Position numbers and translations under genes: made by a program
The notes under the pieces: model-generated
What the model saw: only the letters and a program-made list of their open reading frames with translations
The model's database searches: none
What the model was told of the DNA's origin: nothing
Shown: one piece after another, positions 40,637 to 44,609 of the stretch
Layout of the letters: the number at the start of each line of letters is the position of its first letter
Numbering within the stretch: position 1 is the stretch's first letter
DNA from: JACNKJ01 sp964440095
GTDB lineage: Bacteria; Krumholzibacteriota; Krumholzibacteriia; JACNKJ01
Assembly: GCA_964440095.1 (NCBI GenBank)
Contig: CAYTPZ010000015.1
Location: forward strand, 1-44,609
DNA: 44,609 nt
Reading direction: 5' to 3'

Positions 40637-43579
40637 ATGGCAAGCACGAGCAGCCAGTCCCCCAGTACACCTCCCATTGAATCCGATGCGGTCTTGAAAG
40701 AGAGCAACCGCGGGCGTGGCTTCGAGATTCCCCTGACCTTTTCCAAGCAGGGAATTCACCCCTTCGACGAACTCAAGTGGGAACGCCGCGAGGCGGCCAT
40801 CACCGACGAGAAGGGCGAGACCATTTTCGAGCAGAAGGACGTGGAGGTTCCCAAGGACTGGTCCATGCTCGCCACAAAGGTCGTCGTGTCCAAGTACTTC
40901 TACGGCGAAGTGGGCACGCCCGAGCGGGAGTACTCGGTCAGGCAATTGGTGCATCGTGTTGCGCGCACCTTGGCCGACTGGGGATTCGAAGACGGCTACT
41001 TCCAGACGGCCGCCGACGCGGAGAACTTCTACCAGGAAATCTGCTGGCTCTGCGTGAATCAGTATGGCGCCTTCAACAGTCCCGTGTGGTTCAACCTCGG
41101 GCTGCATCACATCTATGGCATCGAGGGCAGCCCGGCCGGCTTCCATTACAATCCGCAAAATCGCGCCATGGAGCGCAGCGAGGCCGGCTATGTGAACCCA
41201 CAGCTCTCGGCCTGCTTCATTCAGTCGGTGGACGACAACATGGAAGACATCATGCGCCTGGCGACCAGCGAGGCCATGCTCTTCAAGTTCGGATCGGGCA
41301 CGGGCACCGATCTTTCGACCATTCGCAGCAGCAAGGAAAAGCTGTCGGGCGGCGGCATTCCCAGCGGACCGCTCTCCTTCATGCGCGTCTACGATCAGAT
41401 CGCGGCCGTGGTCAAGAGCGGTGGCAAAACCCGCCGGGCCGCGAAAATGCAGAGCCTGCGCGTGGATCATCCCGACATTGTCGACTTCATCAACGCCAAG
41501 CGCGATGAGGAAGAGAAGGCCTGGGCGCTTATCGAACAGGGCTACGACGGCGACTTCAACGGCGAGGCCTATGCCTCGGTCATGTTCCAGAATGCCAACC
41601 TCTCGGTCAGGTGCACCGAGGAGTTCTTCCAGGCCGTGGAGAAAGATGGCGATCAGGAGTTCCGCGCGGTGACCACGGGCGATGTGATCGAGCGCCAGCG
41701 GGCCAAAGACCTGCTGCGGCTCATCGCCGAGGGCACGCACATCTGCGGCGACCCGGGCGTGCAGTATCACAGCACGATCAACGATTGGCACACCTGCCCG
41801 AATTCCGGGCCGATCAACGGCAGCAATCCCTGCAGCGAATACATGTTCCTCGACGACTCCGCCTGCAACCTGGCCAGCCTGAACCTGCTCAAGTTCCGCA
41901 TGCCCGACGGGCAGTTCCATGTGGATCGCTTCCGCCAAGCGGTGAAGCTCTACACGGTTTGCCAGGAAATCATCGTGGATCGGGCCAGTTACCCGGTGGA
42001 GCCCATCGCGCGCAACAGTCATCTGTTCCGCCCCTTGGGCCTGGGCTACGCTAACCTGGGTACCTTGATCATGTCCCTCGGTCTGCCCTACGACAGTGAC
42101 GAGGGCCGCGCCTACGCCGGTGCCATCACGGCCATCATGGGCGGCGAGGCCTATGCCACCAGCGCCGAAATGGCCGAGGTGAAGGAACCCTTCATGGGAT
42201 ACGCGGTGAACCGCGAGCCCATGCTGAAGGTCATGGACAAGCATCGCGAGCACGTGGATCTCATCGACGAGGACTCCGTGCCCAAGGAATTGCTCGAAGC
42301 CGCCACCGAAAGCTGGGACCGCGCGCTGGAGCTGGGCCGCGAGCACGGCTACCGCAACGCCCAGGTGACGGTGCTGGCGCCCACGGGCACCATCGGCTTC
42401 ATGATGGACTGCGACACCACGGGCGTGGAGCCGGACATCGCCCTCGTTAAATACAAACTATTGGCCGGCGGCGGGCTGCTGAAGATCGTCAACCGGCAGG
42501 TGCCCCAGGCCCTGCAGGTGCTGGGCTACACGCCGAGCGCCATCCAGGCCATCGTGGATTACATCGACGAGAAGGACACCATCGAGGGCGCACCTTATCT
42601 GAAGGACGAGCACCTGCCCGTCTTCGATTGCGCCTTCAAGCCTTCGGGGGGCGAGCGGAGCATCCACTATATGGCGCATCTGCGCATGATGGCCGCCGCG
42701 CAGCCATTCCTGAGCGGCGCCATTTCCAAGACCGTGAACGTGCCCCACGAAATTACGGTGGACGAGATCGCCGACGTTTACACCGAGGGTTGGAAGCTGG
42801 GCCTGAAGGCCGTGGCCATTTATCGCGATGGTTCCAAGCGCAGCCAGCCTGTTACTGTGAAGGAAGAGGAGCAGGAGCAGGATGAAATCGTGCTCGTGGC
42901 GCCCGAGGCTTTGGCTTCGGTGCCTGCGCGTCATCGTCTGCCCGACACGCGCCGCAGCCTGACCCACAAGTTCAGCATCCAGGGCCATGAGGGTTATCTC
43001 ACCGTGGGCCTCTACGAAGACGGCGCGCCCGGCGAGCTGTTCATTACCATGGCCAAGGAAGGCAGCACCATTGGTGGTCTCATGGACTCCTTCGGCACGG
43101 CCGTGTCCCTGGGCCTGCAGTACGGTGTGCCGCTCAAGGTGCTGGTGGACAAGTTCATCCACAGCCGTTTCGAGCCCAGCGGCTTCACCCAGAACCCTGA
43201 CATTCCCATGGCCAAGAGTCTGGTGGATTATCTCTTCCGCTGGCTCGGCCGTGAGTTCGTGGAAGGCTTCGGACAGGGTTTGGGTGGTCTCGCCAAGGAT
43301 GAGGACGATGACGAAGCGGAAGGCGAGATCAAGCTGGAGGCTCCGGTGGAGGAAGAAGCGCCTGCGGACAATTCCGCCAAGGCCAGCCAAAGTACCGTGG
43401 CCGTGGCGGCCTCACCCGAAGCGGCGGCCCAGCGCAAGGTGCGCACCGACGGTGCCGACAGCCAGTTCGCCCACTTCCAGACCGACGCGCCCAGCTGCGA
43501 TGTGTGCGGGTCCATTACCGTGCGCAACGGGAATTGCTATCGGTGTCACAACTGTGGGAATTCCATGGGGTGCTCGTAG
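40637..43579 (+). CDS. nrdJ: Adenosylcobalamin-dependent ribonucleotide reductase (class II)
   Basis: The protein is 980 residues. It reduces ribonucleotides to deoxyribonucleotides using an adenosylcobalamin-generated thiyl radical. Motifs: SACFIQSV with a redox-active Cys in the first third, FGSGTGTDLSTIRS, and NPCSEYMFLDDSACNLASLNL (about 396-416) with the radical Cys and the Glu. A late YLTVGLYEDGAPGELFITMAKEGS domain and a C-terminal zinc-ribbon-like tail (CDVCGSITVRNGNCYRCHNC) are typical of the large NrdJ type. The ATG at 40637 is chosen because GGAG lies 7-10 nt upstream; two earlier in-frame codons (40619, 40625) lack that. The acidic, alanine-rich insert before the tail (about 895-930) is low complexity. 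It links the cell's DNA synthesis to the B12 uptake genes at the start of the window. Confidence 0.97.
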   Translation: MASTSSQSPSTPPIESDAVLKESNRGRGFEIPLTFSKQGIHPFDELKWERREAAITDEKGETIFEQKDVEVPKDWSMLATKVVVSKYFYGEVGTPEREYSVRQLVHRVARTLADWGFEDGYFQTAADAENFYQEICWLCVNQYGAFNSPVWFNLGLHHIYGIEGSPAGFHYNPQNRAMERSEAGYVNPQLSACFIQSVDDNMEDIMRLATSEAMLFKFGSGTGTDLSTIRSSKEKLSGGGIPSGPLSFMRVYDQIAAVVKSGGKTRRAAKMQSLRVDHPDIVDFINAKRDEEEKAWALIEQGYDGDFNGEAYASVMFQNANLSVRCTEEFFQAVEKDGDQEFRAVTTGDVIERQRAKDLLRLIAEGTHICGDPGVQYHSTINDWHTCPNSGPINGSNPCSEYMFLDDSACNLASLNLLKFRMPDGQFHVDRFRQAVKLYTVCQEIIVDRASYPVEPIARNSHLFRPLGLGYANLGTLIMSLGLPYDSDEGRAYAGAITAIMGGEAYATSAEMAEVKEPFMGYAVNREPMLKVMDKHREHVDLIDEDSVPKELLEAATESWDRALELGREHGYRNAQVTVLAPTGTIGFMMDCDTTGVEPDIALVKYKLLAGGGLLKIVNRQVPQALQVLGYTPSAIQAIVDYIDEKDTIEGAPYLKDEHLPVFDCAFKPSGGERSIHYMAHLRMMAAAQPFLSGAISKTVNVPHEITVDEIADVYTEGWKLGLKAVAIYRDGSKRSQPVTVKEEEQEQDEIVLVAPEALASVPARHRLPDTRRSLTHKFSIQGHEGYLTVGLYEDGAPGELFITMAKEGSTIGGLMDSFGTAVSLGLQYGVPLKVLVDKFIHSRFEPSGFTQNPDIPMAKSLVDYLFRWLGREFVEGFGQGLGGLAKDEDDDEAEGEIKLEAPVEEEAPADNSAKASQSTVAVAASPEAAAQRKVRTDGADSQFAHFQTDAPSCDVCGSITVRNGNCYRCHNCGNSMGCS

Positions 43580-43608
43580 CTCGATCAGCGCAGGAAAACG
43601 CAAGTTTG

Positions 43609-43638
43609 AAACAGGGAGAGCAAAGGCTCTCCCTGTTT
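43609..43638 (+). terminator. Intrinsic terminator of nrdJ
   Basis: AACAGGGAGAGC (43610-43621) and GCTCTCCCTGTT (43626-43637) pair over 12-13 bp with an AAAG loop, running into TTTGT. Confidence 0.88.
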
Positions 43639-43654
43639 GTCCACCCGGGTGGAC
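43639..43654. promoter_or_regulatory. Palindrome GTCCACCCGGGTGGAC (second copy)
   Basis: Identical to the 16-bp perfect palindrome at 26044-26059. It follows the nrdJ terminator directly and lies about 50 bp before the next gene, so it could be an operator for that gene or a repeated chromosomal element. Confidence 0.5.
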
Positions 43655-43706
43655 GGCAATGCTCATGAAATTTTGAAGTCTCACCTTAGGCGAATGGAAA
43701 CCACTT

Positions 43707-44201
43707 ATGTTGAATTGGGAAGCCATCGCAGCAGTCGGCCAGCTGGTCGGCGCTCTAGCGGTGTTGATCACCTTGATCTACCTGGCGGTGCAAATCCGTC
43801 AGAATACGGCTGCTGTTGCCACCGCCACTTATGAGAGCACCATGACAGGTTTCAACGATATCAATGTTGTTGTTGCCAGCCACCCCGAACTTGCTTCACT
43901 GCTAGATCGCGGATGTCAGGGCCAGGATTCGCTAAGCGCTGAAGAGGTTGTTCAGTTCAACTTCGTACTCCGGTGCTACGCGAATCAGTGGTGGAAGCTT
44001 TTTAAACTGTATGAGAGAGGTAGCCTGCCGCGCGGGGAGTGGAGCATATTCGCAAAAGAAGCAGCTCAGTTCATGGGCCAGACTGGCTGCCGGCCCTTCC
44101 GGGACCAGAATGCGCTATTCGCTGATCTCTATATCGAACTGGACAAGCATAAGAGCGGCGTGATTTCGGATTTTGGATTCGGGAGTCAGACAAAGGAATA
44201 G
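43707..44201 (+). CDS. Small membrane-anchored protein of unknown function
   Basis: The protein is 164 residues. It starts MLNWEAIAAVGQLVGALAVLITLIYLAVQIRQNT, one membrane helix (about 8-30) followed by an RQNT segment. It is otherwise a soluble helical domain with paired tryptophans (YANQWWKLFKLYERG). Proteins with this N-terminus are widespread and normally left as hypothetical. The ribosome binding site is weak (GGAAA). An intrinsic terminator follows about 110 bp downstream. Confidence 0.65.
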   Translation: MLNWEAIAAVGQLVGALAVLITLIYLAVQIRQNTAAVATATYESTMTGFNDINVVVASHPELASLLDRGCQGQDSLSAEEVVQFNFVLRCYANQWWKLFKLYERGSLPRGEWSIFAKEAAQFMGQTGCRPFRDQNALFADLYIELDKHKSGVISDFGFGSQTKE

Positions 44202-44312
44202 CAGCGGCTTGCGGATAGGTCCCCTTGCGGAGGTCATTTCAGTTACTTCTTGCTAACTGTACTTCGCAGAGCATTCGGGGGGTTCTGAATGCGGATTAGA
44301 AGGTAGGGGGTT

Positions 44313-44346
44313 CGCCCTCTCCCCAACCTAGGAAAGGGCGTTTTCG
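44313..44346 (+). terminator. Probable intrinsic terminator
   Basis: CGCCCT (44313-44318) and AGGGCG (44335-44340) pair over 6 bp across a 16-nt loop, followed by TTTTCGATTT. The stem is short, so strength is uncertain. It would end the 43707 gene's transcript. Confidence 0.5.
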
Positions 44347-44365
44347 ATTTAGCTCTGATGCGGAA

Positions 44366-44584
44366 CTAGAAGCTGATGGCGGCCTGCAACCCGAGCTGGT
44401 TGTTATCGACCTCTTCGTTGCGGTCACCTTCGATGTTGATACTGAACTCCAATTTGAAGATCACTTGGCGGCTTGGGCTGAAGGACATGCCCAGTGACAG
44501 CTCGGCCAGATCCTTGTCACCCTTAGCCGGATCGCGGCCCAGCTCGGTGCCTGGATTGACCTGCCCCCAGTTTTGTGACCACAC
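44366..44584 (-). pseudogene. 3' end of an outer-membrane beta-barrel protein gene, interrupted near the window end
   Basis: The 72-residue frame (in frame from a GTG at 44584) lacks a signal peptide. It has alternating strands (VIFKLEFSINIEGD, NNQLGLQAAISF) and ends in Phe, the C-terminal signature of outer-membrane barrels. It therefore looks like the last part of a larger protein. Reading upstream, an in-frame stop TAA lies at 44593-44591, 16 bases from the window edge. Either the gene is broken, or the last bases of the assembly are wrong. Confidence 0.5.
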
Positions 44585-44609
44585 CCAGAGTTAGGATGCG
44601 GCCGCGATA

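Noticed and set aside
40598..42346. 582-residue open frame on the minus strand
   Set aside because: Antisense of nrdJ; no homology or start signals.
42458..43390. 310-residue open frame on the minus strand
   Set aside because: Antisense of the nrdJ 3' part, same reasoning.
25907..44609. tRNA or rRNA genes
   Set aside because: No T-loop (GGTTCRANTCC) plus acceptor stem combination and no rRNA-like sequence was noticed anywhere in the window; an exhaustive covariance search was not possible by eye.
43000..44609. NotI-like site GCGGCCGC near the end taken as vector sequence
   Set aside because: The same 8-mer context occurs naturally in this GC-rich DNA (near 38907), and too few bases remain to recognise a vector.

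Overview
This is a high-GC, gene-dense bacterial chromosome segment with a scaffold gap of exactly 100 Ns at 15554-15653. Several features point to a Gram-negative-type, mostly uncultured lineage of the FCB superphylum or its neighbours (Eisenbacteria, Krumholzibacteriota or Latescibacteria-like): a TonB-dependent receptor, many lipoproteins, a beta-propeller protein ending in a FlgD/T9SS-like C-terminal domain, a CarD regulator, a tandem ThyX-like protein, an Rnf complex and a TPR-sigma54 activator fusion. That placement is inference from gene content; there is no rRNA or tRNA in the window to test it.

Layout. 1-3.7 kb: heptamer repeats, then a cobalamin riboswitch controlling a BtuB-like receptor and a secreted propeller protein. 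3.9-8.5 kb: lipA (minus strand), then a secreted metallophosphoesterase and a fibronectin-type lipoprotein. 8.5-12.3 kb: glycolate oxidase as a GlcD-GlcE fusion plus GlcF. 12.3-15.5 kb: a two-domain ThyX-like protein, CarD and a Crp/Fnr regulator. 15.5-21.8 kb: heptamer repeats around the gap, then Fic, an inactive M16-like protein, a small lipoprotein, an HU-type protein, a GH3/NagZ enzyme and a DUF4340 protein. 21.8-25.9 kb: a partial complex I cluster, with NuoB fused directly to NuoD, then NuoG and NuoI. 26.2-31.2 kb: rnfABCDGE. 31.3-33.7 kb: an ABM-fold protein and a small membrane protein, then, convergent to them, ApbE (the flavin transferase expected to flavinylate RnfG and RnfD) and a beta-helix lipoprotein. 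33.8-38.9 kb: a 1409-residue sigma54 activator, a small secreted protein, and a non-coding island. 38.9-44.6 kb: a secreted protein with an internal duplication, a HIT protein, a short structured RNA or leader, a B12-dependent ribonucleotide reductase, a small membrane protein and the 3' end of an outer-membrane protein gene.

Two themes link genes. B12 uptake (riboswitch plus receptor) fits a cell whose ribonucleotide reductase is the B12-dependent class II enzyme. Redox energy conservation is concentrated in the Nuo pieces, Rnf and ApbE.

The most promising undescribed element is the gene-free stretch 38489-38894. A good -24/-12 (sigma54) promoter is preceded about 100 bp upstream by a perfect inverted repeat in enhancer position. 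It is followed by about 165 nt with two strong hairpins and a 13-bp intrinsic terminator. All of this lies about 600 bp downstream of the sigma54 activator gene. A second, weaker sigma54-like promoter/terminator pair lies at 18882-18974, and a sigma70 promoter/terminator pair with a folded leader lies upstream of nrdJ. Several genes (lipA, the phosphoesterase, nagZ) have a -10 box exactly 6 nt before ATG and no ribosome binding site, which suggests leaderless transcripts.
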